A stretch of DNA of 64,000 nucleotides, taken from NCBI GenBank assembly GCA_958450325.1, contig OY288253.1:63605612-63669611 (forward strand). Direction: 5' to 3'. This DNA is from Agrostemma githago. Its lineage: Eukaryota; Streptophyta; Magnoliopsida; Caryophyllales; Caryophyllaceae. Positions 44,922 through 55,209 of the stretch are shown piece after piece. A program made the translations under genes and the position numbers. The notes below the pieces were generated by a model that made no database searches, had not been told where the DNA came from, and worked only from the letters and a program-made list of their open reading frames with translations. Numbering within the stretch: the first letter of the stretch is position 1; every line of letters begins with the position of its first letter.

Positions 44922-47900
44922 TTATGGGTAGTAACGCTTCAGTTGATCCAAGTTTGTTGGATTGACGAACTCGTTTCCGTCCAAGTCTGTTAGCATTACT
45001 GCTCCTCCTGAAAGAATTTTTTTCACTAGATATGGCCCAGCCCAATTGGGTTTGAATTTTCCCCTTGGGTCAACTGGTAGTAAAGCTCGAACAGATTTTA
45101 GGACTAGATCGCCCTCTTTGATGTTCCTGGGCCTAACCCTTTTATTAAAAGCCCGTTGGATCCTTTTCTGATATATCTGAATATTATTCAGAGCCCGGGA
45201 CCGTCGCTCGTCTAAGAGGACTAGTGAGTCATATCGGGCTTGGACCCAATCCGCTTCAGGCACTTGACTTTCGAGCAGAATCCTAAGTGATGGTACTTCT
45301 AGCTCGACCGGCTGGACTGCTTCCATTCCATATGTCAGATAGTACGGAGTTGCTCCAGTTGCAGTCCGGATTGATGTCCGATATCCCCATAAGGCAAAGG
45401 GTATCTTGTCGGGCCAATCCCGGTAATTCTCAGCCATCTTTTTAAGAATGGTGACAATCGTTTTATTGGCTGCCTCTACCGCTCCATTTGTCTGAGGACG
45501 GTAAGGTGACGATGTATGCCTTTGGATCTTGTACTTTTCCAGTAGAGTGGCAGTTTCAGCTTGGAAATGGGTCCCGTGATCACTGATGAACTCGTGTGGA
45601 ATCCCATATCGACATATAATTTTGTTTTGGATGAACTTAGCCACATGTTTGGCATTCAAGATCCGGTATGACTCGGCCTCGACCCATTTGGTGAAATAGT
45701 CGATAGCCACTAGAATGAAGCAGTGACCTCCTGTCCCGGAAGGATTCACTTTCCCGATTATATCAATTCCCCATGTCGAAAATGGCCATGGTGATGTCAT
45801 TGTATATAGTAGGGATGAAGGCATATGCTGAACATTAGCGAAAATCTGACAGTTATGACAGTGTTTGACATACAGCTGACAGTCAGTTTCCATGCTATTC
45901 CAATAGTAACCGAGTCTCGCGATTTTCCGGGCCAACATATGGGCGTTCATGTGTGGTCCGTTTTCGCCATCGTGCACCTCGGCCATAACTCTTTCGGCTC
46001 GAGTTTTGTCAATGCATAGAAGTAAAGTCCCCTGTGCTGTCTTCTTATACAGCTGTCCATCGTCTGTGCGGATGAACTGGGTGGCCCATCTTCGTAGAGC
46101 CTTCTTGGCCCGGTTTTCAGTTCCCGGAGGATATTCCCCTGACATCAAGTAGGTTAGAACAGCCTGGTACCAAGGTTCTGGATCAGTTATCTCAATATCT
46201 TGGATAGTGTTGATATATGCTGGCTCAGACCGTCTTTCGACACAAATGGGCATGCTAGTTAGATGCGCTGGGATATTCAGTAAAGATGCTAATTTTGACA
46301 GAGCATCTGCAAACTGGTTTTCTTCCCGAGGCAGGTAAATGTACTCCACTTTTTGGAATTGTTTTTCGAGAACCCTTACTCGTGCTTGGTAAGCCACGAG
46401 ATTTGCGTTCCGAGTCTTCCATTTTTGTAAGGTTTGGTTTATGACTAATGATGAGTCGTCGTGGACCCGGAGGTTTGTTACTCCTAAATCGGCAGCGGCT
46501 TGCAACCCGTGAATGCATGCTTCGTACTCGGCTGCGTTATTAGTCACGTCAAAATCTAGCTTGATGGATAGCGGGGTATGTTCACCTTGTGGTGAGATTA
46601 GCAAAATCCCGACACCAAATCCTCGAAAGTTGGATGCTCCGTCAAAGTACAAATCCCATGTGTCGGTGTCGGTATGGAATATGTCTTCATCTGGGAAGGC
46701 CCAAGTATCGGTATATTCTTCCTCAGATACCGGGCTGTCGGCGAGGAATTCTGCTACTACCCGGCCCTTGATGGCTTTTAAAGGTACGAACTTGAGGTCA
46801 AACTCAGCTAGCATTAAAGTCCACCTGGATATACGACCGTTAAGGATGGGTTTCTCGAAAAGATACTTGATTGGATCCATTTTGGATAGCACATGTACCT
46901 CGTGACTAAGCATGTAGTGTCGGAGCTTTTTAGTGGCCCATACTAATGCTAGACACGTTTTCTCGAGCATAGTGTATTTGCATTCGTATTCTAAGAACTT
47001 CTTACTGATGTAGTAAATGGCCCGTTCTTCAGAATCGACCGTCTGGGCCAGCATAGCGCCCATGACAGTCTCGGTTGTTGTCAAGTATAGTGACAGAGGC
47101 AAACCCTGCTGAGGTGGCATTAGCACCGGTGGAGAGGATAAAATCTCCTTGATCTTGTCGAAAGCCATTTGACATTTGTCGTCCCATAGTGTTCGTTCTC
47201 CTATCTTCAGTTTCTTGAAAATGGGTTCACATACCATGGTTAACTTTGAAATGAATCGGCTTATGTATTGGACTTTCCCGAGAAACCCCCTTATCTCCTT
47301 TTCGGTCTTAGGTGGTTGCATCTCGGTTATGGCCTTGATTTTTGCTGGGTCAACTTCGATGCCCCGTTGGCTGACAATGTGGCCCAGTAGTTTGCCCGAT
47401 GTTACCCCGAAACTGCATTTTTGAGGGTTTAACCTCATGTTGTACTTGTGTAGTCGGGTGAAGAACTTCCTTAGGGCTGCAATGTGCCCGTTCCGGTCTT
47501 TTGACTTGACAATCATATCGTCGACGTAGACCTCTACTTCCTTATGCATCATGTCATGTAATAAAGTAGTAGCGGTCCGTTGATAAGTGGCACCAGCGTT
47601 AATAAGCCCAAATGACATCACGGTATAGCAGTAAGTCCCCCAAGGTGTGATGAAGGTGGTCTTACTCATGTCTTCTTCCGCCATTTTGATCTGATTGTAT
47701 CCGGCATACCCGTCCATGAATGACAGAAGGGCATGATCGGCCGTGTTATCCACCAATATGTCGATGTGTGGCAACGGGAAATCGTCTTTTGGGCTGGCCT
47801 TATTAAGGTCTCGGAAATCTACACATACTCGGACTTTGCCATCCTTTTTGGGTACTGGTACTATGTTTGCAACCCAGTCTGGATATTCAGACACTTGGAT

Positions 47901-50900
47901 AAAGCCCGCTTTGAATTGTTTATCCACTTCCTCTTTGACTTTGAGAGACCATTCTGGCCTCATTCTACGGAGTTTCTGTTTTACCGACTTGTACCCGTCT
48001 TTGATGGGTATTCGGTGTTCAGCTATTTCCCGGTCTATTCCCGGCATGTCCTTGTAGGACCATGCAAAGACGTCTTTGAATTCCTGGAGGAGGTCCGTGA
48101 ATTGTTGCTTCTCCTCGGGATCTAAAGATAGGCCCAACCTAAGTATCTGAGGCTCTAAAGGGGTTCCTATGTTGATGGAATCGGTTTCTTCGATTACCGG
48201 ATCTCGGGATTCCCTTTGTTCAAGTTGCTCAATTAGATGCGGAGGCAGTGGTACCTGTTCGTCGGGTTTCTCAATGTCATTGCAAGTAAGATTTTTGAAA
48301 ACATTTTGAAAATAAGCCAAGTCGTAAGCAGAACGGTTATCTTTATTATTGATAGTAAATTTTGAAAAGAGCTCGAAGAGAGCTGCCATCTGATCGTTGG
48401 TCAGAGGCGGGATAGGGAGAGCCCTCGGGACAGACTCCGGGGCTCCCGACGGTGAGGTTAAAGAAGGGAGAGGGGTTACAGACTCGATCCTAGTACTGGA
48501 CCCTCTAGACTTTGACTCAGATTCCGACTCTGACTCTGACTCGGACTCGGACTCAGATTCAGACTCAATAGCATGCATATCTCCTTCGCCAGTAGTTAGC
48601 TTGTAGGCTCGACCCTGACCGTCGGTCCACTTGATTGTCTTCTTCCAAGCCCTCTTCCCGGTGTCGGCACCAACTTCCGAGATCAGCTTGGTTGGATCAA
48701 AGTTGTTGTTGCGAAGGATCAAGCTGACCAGCTCTTGCTTAGGGGTAGGAATGATCTTGTCTTCCCCAAAGAGTAGTCCTAGAATGGGCTCAGTGTTGCT
48801 TGGGCCCTCCTTTGATTCGGCCTGGATAAGGGCGAATATGTCGTCTGGAATGAAATTGCATTCCCGAGCCAGTTTGGTCCCGGGATATGAGATGGTGGGC
48901 CGATAGAGGCCTGTTTGCACGGTTTCGAATACCGGGGTGACGAATGTGACCGTCTTGGTTTGGTTCGTGTAGCCGGATGCCATAGTATAGCCTAGACCGA
49001 GGTGAGATTGCCCGTTGTTCAGGGTTTCGATGATCTTTCCCGGTGGTAGATATGGCCTTGAAGTGACTCCCGGTAGGCAACCCAGGTTCTGTAGCATCGT
49101 ATAGATGCTAACGGTGAAGTATGGCTGAAAAAGGTGCTCTTCTTCGATCATTCCCACAAAGTTGAATCCTCGTGGGTCGGCCGAGCCCGCCGTGTTGCAG
49201 CTGGACACGGTTATGGGAGTGGCTTCGAGGGTGATGATCCCGTCCTGTAAAGGTATCTTAACCTTTCTGTGAAGAGTGGAAGATACTGCTTTGACCGCGT
49301 GAATCCATGGTCTTCCAAGTAGCAGATTGAAAGATGAAGTAACATCGATCACTTGGAATTCTAACTCCTTCTCGATCGGGCCTGTTATGATGGTTAGTTT
49401 AACGGCCCCAGCCACCGATTTTGGGCTTCCATCAAAAGCCTGGATAGTCTTCGCGGTCGGAAGGTAGTCAGCCTCGGTGATGCCGAGGGCCTTGGCTGTC
49501 CTTAAAGGAAGGACGTTAACCGCGGACCCGTCATCAATTAGGGTCATCGGGAGGTATTTGTTTCGACAAATCACCGTAATGTACAAGGCCAAGTTATGGG
49601 TGGTCCCGAATGGTGGAAGGTCGGACTCGGAGAAGGTGATGAGTGGGCCTTCTCCTTTGGGCTTGTCTTTGAGATATGGCATGATCGTGGCTACCATTTC
49701 AGTGGGGGTAACCGATGAGTCGACCTTGATTTCATCGAGGGCCTTAGTAAGTGCCGCTCGATGCTCCTGTGAACTAACCAAAAGCTGCCATATGGTAATA
49801 TCGGTTCGGACCCTCTTCAATTGTCTGACTAGGGCCGTGTCGGCGTTTGGCTCTTCAGGAGTGAGTTCCGTCCTGGAAGGTTCAGTGACGATTTCCGGGG
49901 TGGCAGTGATGGTGTGTGTACCGGCCAGAGCTCTGGCTTTAGCCCTCCGGATTTCCTCGATAGTGACGGGGATAGCTTCCCCTTTAACCAAGTAGACATC
50001 ATCTTCGTCGTCGTTCCATATCCCGTTGATTTGGGAAATGAAAGGGGAAATGAGATGAGAGCAGTCAACTACCTCTCCAGTAAAAATGGCGTGAGTAGCG
50101 AGAGGATTGTTTTTGTTACTTGGCTTGTCACTGGGTAGCGGTATCTTCCCATTTTCGATCAGATCCTGGATAAGATGTTTCAATTTCCAGCATTTCTCCG
50201 TGTCATGCCCGTTGCCTTGGTGATAATGGCAATAGGCCTGGATGTTGTAGCTTTTGGACCGTTTTTCTATGGGAACTTCCGGAGTTGGGCCTATCGGTTG
50301 GATTAGGCCTTTTGAAGATAGCCTTTGTAAGGCATTAGCATAAGTTGTCCCAATGTCAGTGAATACCCGATTTGGAGTATTCTTCTTGGTTGAGGTGTCG
50401 AGTGAGTTTACCTCGTCGAAGATGCTTCGGGCCGCCGTTGTGTTGGCGGGCTTACTGGAGGATGAACTAGCTCCTTGATACCCTTTGGTAGAGGCCTTAG
50501 TAAGGCTCTCTTGCCTTAAATCGTCTTCGATTCTGGTACCCATTTCGGTCAAAGTTGCGAAGTCGGGTATAATAGCGTACCTGAGATGGACTCGGTAAGC
50601 AGGGAGGAGGTTTTTGACAAAGGCCTCCACTAGAACTTTTTCGCCGGGCTTGTCAACCAGCTTTACACTTTCGGTCCGCCACCTTTGGAGGTATTTGGTG
50701 AAACCCTCTTTTGGTTCTCGGGCCATAACTTCCAGAGTACGCATGGTAGTCTGGATTTCAGCATTATCCGCATAGTTCCGTGCGAATTCCATGGCAACAT
50801 CGTCCCAAGTTTTGAATTTCTTGGGGTCGAGCCTGTAGTACCAGGCTTTTGGGTGTTTCTCCAGAGAGGAAGCAAAGAGATGCTTGAACATGGTCGATTT

Positions 50901-51269
50901 GACCCCCTTGACAGCCATAAAGTCCTTAAAAGCCCGAATATGAAGTACCGGGTCTTCAGTCCCATCGAACATTGGTAAGCCCGTTAAGTTAAGGTTAGCG
51001 GGCAATTCATCAGTTAGGGTCGAATAGGTACGGGCATTTTCCGTGAGAATGGTGTTTCTGGTGGTCGAGTGGACCTGTTCCTGCAGCTTTTGGACTGCGC
51101 CGGCTAGCGCGGCTAAGGGCCCATCGTCATCGATCGAGGCGTTAGGAGTTCCCTGTTCTACGGCACTAACCCGAGTGACGATAGCGATCTGGTCTTCCCT
51201 CATTTGCCTCAATTGGTTCTGGATTTGGGCCAACGTGGTGTTCAATTCGTCGATGGCTTTTTGCGTCAT
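44922..51269 (-). CDS. Tat gag-protease-RT-RNase H-aRNase H-integrase polyprotein, 2,115 aa, intact
   Basis: This is one open frame from ATG at 51,269. An N-terminal coiled region precedes gag (about residues 95-265). A CHYHQGNGHDTEKC zinc-like motif lies near 355 and protease LIDDGSAVNVLP at D579-G581. A (Glu-Ser)n run near 900-920 comes from a GACTCN hexamer repeat (48,512-48,568). RT has its YVDD box at Y1248 and is followed by the usual gypsy RNase H. A second RNase H with WDLYFDGASN (D1543) follows. Integrase has an HHCC finger near 1,790 and the WGIDIIGKV...NGAVEAANK catalytic core from about 1,833. It ends with NPTNLDQLKRYYP and no chromodomain. The second RNase H and missing chromodomain place it in the Tat lineage. 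Confidence 0.96.
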   Translation of the reverse strand: MTQKAIDELNTTLAQIQNQLRQMREDQIAIVTRVSAVEQGTPNASIDDDGPLAALAGAVQKLQEQVHSTTRNTILTENARTYSTLTDELPANLNLTGLPMFDGTEDPVLHIRAFKDFMAVKGVKSTMFKHLFASSLEKHPKAWYYRLDPKKFKTWDDVAMEFARNYADNAEIQTTMRTLEVMAREPKEGFTKYLQRWRTESVKLVDKPGEKVLVEAFVKNLLPAYRVHLRYAIIPDFATLTEMGTRIEDDLRQESLTKASTKGYQGASSSSSKPANTTAARSIFDEVNSLDTSTKKNTPNRVFTDIGTTYANALQRLSSKGLIQPIGPTPEVPIEKRSKSYNIQAYCHYHQGNGHDTEKCWKLKHLIQDLIENGKIPLPSDKPSNKNNPLATHAIFTGEVVDCSHLISPFISQINGIWNDDEDDVYLVKGEAIPVTIEEIRRAKARALAGTHTITATPEIVTEPSRTELTPEEPNADTALVRQLKRVRTDITIWQLLVSSQEHRAALTKALDEIKVDSSVTPTEMVATIMPYLKDKPKGEGPLITFSESDLPPFGTTHNLALYITVICRNKYLPMTLIDDGSAVNVLPLRTAKALGITEADYLPTAKTIQAFDGSPKSVAGAVKLTIITGPIEKELEFQVIDVTSSFNLLLGRPWIHAVKAVSSTLHRKVKIPLQDGIITLEATPITVSSCNTAGSADPRGFNFVGMIEEEHLFQPYFTVSIYTMLQNLGCLPGVTSRPYLPPGKIIETLNNGQSHLGLGYTMASGYTNQTKTVTFVTPVFETVQTGLYRPTISYPGTKLARECNFIPDDIFALIQAESKEGPSNTEPILGLLFGEDKIIPTPKQELVSLILRNNNFDPTKLISEVGADTGKRAWKKTIKWTDGQGRAYKLTTGEGDMHAIESESESESESESESESESKSRGSSTRIESVTPLPSLTSPSGAPESVPRALPIPPLTNDQMAALFELFSKFTINNKDNRSAYDLAYFQNVFKNLTCNDIEKPDEQVPLPPHLIEQLEQRESRDPVIEETDSINIGTPLEPQILRLGLSLDPEEKQQFTDLLQEFKDVFAWSYKDMPGIDREIAEHRIPIKDGYKSVKQKLRRMRPEWSLKVKEEVDKQFKAGFIQVSEYPDWVANIVPVPKKDGKVRVCVDFRDLNKASPKDDFPLPHIDILVDNTADHALLSFMDGYAGYNQIKMAEEDMSKTTFITPWGTYCYTVMSFGLINAGATYQRTATTLLHDMMHKEVEVYVDDMIVKSKDRNGHIAALRKFFTRLHKYNMRLNPQKCSFGVTSGKLLGHIVSQRGIEVDPAKIKAITEMQPPKTEKEIRGFLGKVQYISRFISKLTMVCEPIFKKLKIGERTLWDDKCQMAFDKIKEILSSPPVLMPPQQGLPLSLYLTTTETVMGAMLAQTVDSEERAIYYISKKFLEYECKYTMLEKTCLALVWATKKLRHYMLSHEVHVLSKMDPIKYLFEKPILNGRISRWTLMLAEFDLKFVPLKAIKGRVVAEFLADSPVSEEEYTDTWAFPDEDIFHTDTDTWDLYFDGASNFRGFGVGILLISPQGEHTPLSIKLDFDVTNNAAEYEACIHGLQAAADLGVTNLRVHDDSSLVINQTLQKWKTRNANLVAYQARVRVLEKQFQKVEYIYLPREENQFADALSKLASLLNIPAHLTSMPICVERRSEPAYINTIQDIEITDPEPWYQAVLTYLMSGEYPPGTENRAKKALRRWATQFIRTDDGQLYKKTAQGTLLLCIDKTRAERVMAEVHDGENGPHMNAHMLARKIARLGYYWNSMETDCQLYVKHCHNCQIFANVQHMPSSLLYTMTSPWPFSTWGIDIIGKVNPSGTGGHCFILVAIDYFTKWVEAESYRILNAKHVAKFIQNKIICRYGIPHEFISDHGTHFQAETATLLEKYKIQRHTSSPYRPQTNGAVEAANKTIVTILKKMAENYRDWPDKIPFALWGYRTSIRTATGATPYYLTYGMEAVQPVELEVPSLRILLESQVPEADWVQARYDSLVLLDERRSRALNNIQIYQKRIQRAFNKRVRPRNIKEGDLVLKSVRALLPVDPRGKFKPNWAGPYLVKKILSGGAVMLTDLDGNEFVNPTNLDQLKRYYP

Positions 51270-52344
51270 GGTTCGAGTGAAGGGTGGCCTGTCTGTAAGA
51301 GCACCGCGTAATTAGCAACTTAACCCGAATCCTAAGGAAAGTACATCCCGAGCAAGGGAAAAAAGAAGAAAACTAAAAAAAAAGACGGTAAATGACTCGG
51401 GAAAGACACCTAGACGGGTGACTTGTGAAGAGGTGGGCCTTCCTCAGGATCCAACGCTGTGGGTTGGGCCCTGTCCGGAGGAAGGTTCACGTGAGACATT
51501 CCCAGACTTTTAGACTCGATTGTGTAAACGGGCCAACCTTTGTAGGAGTATGCCCTACGTAGGTGGGCCTTGCCTTAGTTAGGTAAGGCGGACTAGGATG
51601 GGGGGGAAACCCGTGATGTAAGATCGACGGAGTTTCGACGCTAGAGACTTCAACGACTTATGACACGACCCGACACTGCTAAATACGGGAAGTCCTAAGA
51701 AGAGGAAGTTTTGAAATACGAATTTTTGAAAAGCCCGAAATGAATCGGGTGGAGAAATCCGGCCCTTTTTCGAAAAAAGAAAAAGGAGTGGGCCGAATGA
51801 CGGGTTTTGAAAGTTTCGAAAATATTTTCGAGTTTTGAATTGGGCATAATACCGGCTAGAAAAAGGCTATTTTGAGTAAAATCATAAGTCCTAAGTTCGG
51901 TATATGACCCGGGTTTTGAAAATTGGATATTTTGAAAAGGATGCAAATTTTGAAGAAATGACGGTTTTGAAAAAGATGTGGATCAAGTAGCACGTAGTCA
52001 CGGAAACAGTATAACGACGCCATGTATGCTCTTAATCTAAGTCTCGGTCAGTCTGTAAGGGTCTATACCAGTGTACACAACCTATCAAGAATCGGGGCGG
52101 ACTCCCTAACTCGAGTTGAGATTAGGACATGCCGTAAAACCCATATGAATCGGCTAATGGACACCTTTGACATAACCAGTTTGGACTATATCAACGGTAT
52201 AGTGGGACGTCGGTCGCGAGTACCGGCCCGGGAAAGTGGGGTTTATGCATGAACCGTAAAACTAAAACGCGCATTGTACTAGTCAAACGATTTCTATTCG
52301 AGTCTCACCCTGAGGACACTGAAGGTTATTAACTCATCAGAAAA
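51270..52344 (-). other. Tat 5' leader
   Basis: About 1.07 kb of non-coding sequence between the PBS and gag, with short ORFs only. Confidence 0.7.
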
Positions 52345-52362
52345 TCCCCAGCGGAGTCGCCA
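52345..52362 (-). promoter_or_regulatory. Primer binding site, tRNA-Arg type (Tat)
   Basis: The minus strand reads TGGCGACTCCGCTGGGGA, three bases after the 5' LTR. It complements the 3' end of plant tRNA-Arg(ACG) with CCA (from memory of that tRNA). Confidence 0.85.
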
Positions 52363-52365
52363 AAT

Positions 52366-54803
52366 TGTGGACATGACATAGGTCCACCCCGACGCGGCCA
52401 CGCGCGGGTTTTGGGGAGGCGAATGAATCTCCATGAGATGGTCAAATGGAAATTTAAATCGAAGTCGGAGTCGCCACCGAATTTTATGGTTATTCGGAAC
52501 CGTTCGAGCCCACTCTATGTCGTAGTGGGCCGTGTACAATATACGGCCCATTTCCGATGTCAGAGTTTATTGGGCTCGTCCCTTTTGCATATCGATATAG
52601 ATGCCGACTGGAGCGGTTAATCGTATATTGAATGACTCTCGTTGCCAATGGTTTCGGACATCCGGAAACCACGGTTCTGAGTAAGGGGTGAGGGTACGTG
52701 TTGGGAAGTTCACTAAGAACACCCAACCCCGCCCGCACATTAGCGACCTCTACTAGGATATCGAATGACGTTTTAATGCGCGCGTTAGTAATACGATGAA
52801 TGATTATGCAAACATTGTTTTCTAAGCATGTGAAAAATTGAATGGGTTGCTAGGTCAATTTAATGCATGAAAATTGATTAATGTCAAAGTCAAATTTAAC
52901 ATGTGAGATTCGTTTTAGTATAATAAAACAAATGAAATAAAAGGATGAATTTGCTACAAAACAAACAAACGAGTTAGTATCGATTTGTAAATAATAATAT
53001 AGCAAATAACGAGATCGAGAGAATATCGAAATCTGAAAAATATTGTTGAAAAGAACGTTGTTTTGTATAAAAAACGAAGTTCGAAAAATAATAAAAAAGA
53101 CGAAAAGGGCGCGGCATGACAGCCAACCGCGCGACTCGCCCGGGATGCCGGCGGGTCGCGTGGTGACCTGTTTCGGTGCCGGTTTTCGAAAACTCGAAGT
53201 TCGTATTAAATCGCGTATGAATATTGCATGATTCGTACTCGACTTAATATTTTCGATATTCTTTATATTCGATAGTTGACTACGAAATCAATATCGAATA
53301 CTTAGAATAGTTTTAGAAAAAATGTAAATTTTAGAAATCGATCGAAGAATAAATAATAAAACGAACGAAAAATCGGAAAAAAGGGACTCGGGTTTCAGGC
53401 CTGCGCGCGAGTCGCCTGGGCGTGGCGCGACTCGCGTGCGGGTCTGTCCGTCTTTTTATTTTTGTTCGAAAATTGTTATTTTTGATGAAAAGTGAAAGAA
53501 AAGAATTTTGACAAAAAAGATGTAACGATTTCTGATATCGTCGAAATCTTAATATAATTCTTTTCGATACGATATTCGATTATAGAAAAATTGATATCGC
53601 ATGTTTAAGAATATTCGTTATGAAAATAGTTTTTCGTTAATAACGATATTAGGAAAATAAAAAAAAAAAGCGACTCTAGACCCGTAATAAAAAACGGACG
53701 AAGGAAAGAGAAGGAGAGAAAGGAAGAGATCGGGTTTTGTTGCACCCTCAACCTACATGCTCTTGTCGACTCGGATCGGGACTCGTCGGAATGTGGCTAA
53801 GCACGGGAGCGTCGAGATTTGGTTCGGCTAAGGTGAAGGTTCGGACGAGTGAAGGTTCGGGTATGGGAACCGATTTTCCTTCGGGTTTGTGACGTAATAT
53901 CGGTCTAACGATGCTAAGGAATTATGTGTGTCGGGATGCTAGATAACTATTGCTGAAAAATCGTGTGTGGGTGTATAATTTCGGTAAAAAATTGATGGTT
54001 AATTGATGTCAATGAATGTTCTTTTTGTGTTGGATGCAAGGGGCTATTTATAGGAAATTCCCGACCTTGGCTTGGGAGAGTTTGACTACCGCTTAGGATA
54101 GGAAACGAGAGAATTTGAGGGAAATAAGAATTCCGCTTTCTTGTGGAGGAAGAAAGGGAAACCGGGTGTTTTGCTACTGTTTTGGGCTGTTTCGGCCGAG
54201 TGTTTTACACTCGGTCGGATGCTCGAATCGGTTTTTGAATAGGACTCCTGTTTGAGCTAGAATTACCGCTTGAGTAAGAAGCTGAGGAGAACGAGAATTC
54301 CGCTTTCTTGTGAGGGAAGAAAAGAGGAAGTTCCGGCTGGTTTGGGTACTTGGCCGAGTGTTTCAACTCGGTTGAGTGTCTGAATCGGTTCTCGGATAGG
54401 ATTCCTACTCGGGATCGAATTCTACCTTAAACGGAATTGTTTATTATTTTTGTGAATGGCTGATTTTGTAGAGTTGGAGTGTGAACCAACCGTGTGAGAC
54501 ATCACGGTGGACTCACGAGTTTCGAGAAATGTCTTTGACCGGGTTTTGACTCGGTCGCTAAAAGACGATTTTACCCCTGGTGACGGATTCGACCCAAATT
54601 AGTGTTATTTGACTCGAAACGACCCACTGGGCCTGAATTTGAGGTTGGTTCTGTGAGATTTGTACTCCTAAAAATGCCTAGGCCCAATATCCATCATTTC
54701 GAGCCCATTTCCGAGTACGTTAGAGCACGTTAGCGTCCGATCATCATCGGGTGTTTGTCGGAAACTACTATAGACACATGGCGGTCAAATGTGGGTGTCT
54801 ACA
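52366..54803 (-). repeat. Tat 5' LTR (2,438 bp)
   Basis: Nearly identical to 39,738-42,174. The TATA box CTATAAATAG (minus strand) is at 54,044-54,053 and would drive the gag-pol RNA leftwards. The GC-rich dyads recur near 53,130-53,160 and 53,403-53,437. Confidence 0.95.
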
Positions 54804-54808
54804 CATCT
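54804..54808. repeat. Target-site duplication CATCT, right of Tat
   Basis: This is the second copy of the 5-bp duplication. Athila B 3' UTR sequence continues from here. Confidence 0.95.
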
Positions 54809-55020
54809 CATCTCAAGTATTATATGCATTCAGGTACGGAGTCAGCTGTCAATTAGGAGAAGTCATGTAAAGCGCAATGTCATCATCGCCATTTTGCATA
54901 TTTCACATCAGACACAAGACATACACAAGGCACACAAAATAAAAATCTTTTTGGATTTTTCAATTTTTTTGGATTTTTTGAAAGCACACAATAGAAAATC
55001 AAAGCACACAAAAACAGAAA

Positions 55021-55037
55021 AACTCTCCCCCAAACCT
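55021..55037 (-). promoter_or_regulatory. Second polypurine-tract-like site in Athila B
   Basis: The minus strand reads AGGTTTGGGGGAGAGTT after GAGGACACTATGACATTT, closely resembling the tract at 37,407-37,424, but it lies directly downstream of the ATHILA ORF. Confidence 0.5.
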
Positions 55038-55209
55038 AAATGTCATAGTGTCCTCAATGTGACCCTACAACATATAAGACAGAAAATTCCACAGCCAATC
55101 CTAAGGACAACTCGACCTAAGGGGAAGAAAAAAAATCTAGGAAAGCAGTAAAAACAGAAATAAAAGGAAAGAAAGTACCGTATGTACAATGGTAACTCCC
55201 GCAAACCGG

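Larger units (their letters stand above)
39738..54803 (-). mobile_element. Complete, young Tat-lineage Ty3/gypsy retrotransposon (15,066 bp) with antisense gene
   Basis: It has two 2.44-kb LTRs differing at about seven bases and one A-run length, a CATCT TSD, a tRNA-Arg PBS, an uninterrupted gag-pol, a polypurine tract and a convergent antisense gene between pol and the 3' LTR. No chromodomain was seen. A second RNase H before integrase and an antisense ORF downstream are hallmarks of Tat/Retand-type elements. With every part in place it may be mobile or recently so. It sits in the 3' UTR of Athila B. Confidence 0.95.

Noticed and set aside
48397..48606. Plus-strand Asp-Ser repeat ORF
   Set aside because: It is the opposite-strand reading of the GACTCN hexamer run inside the Tat gag-pol frame.
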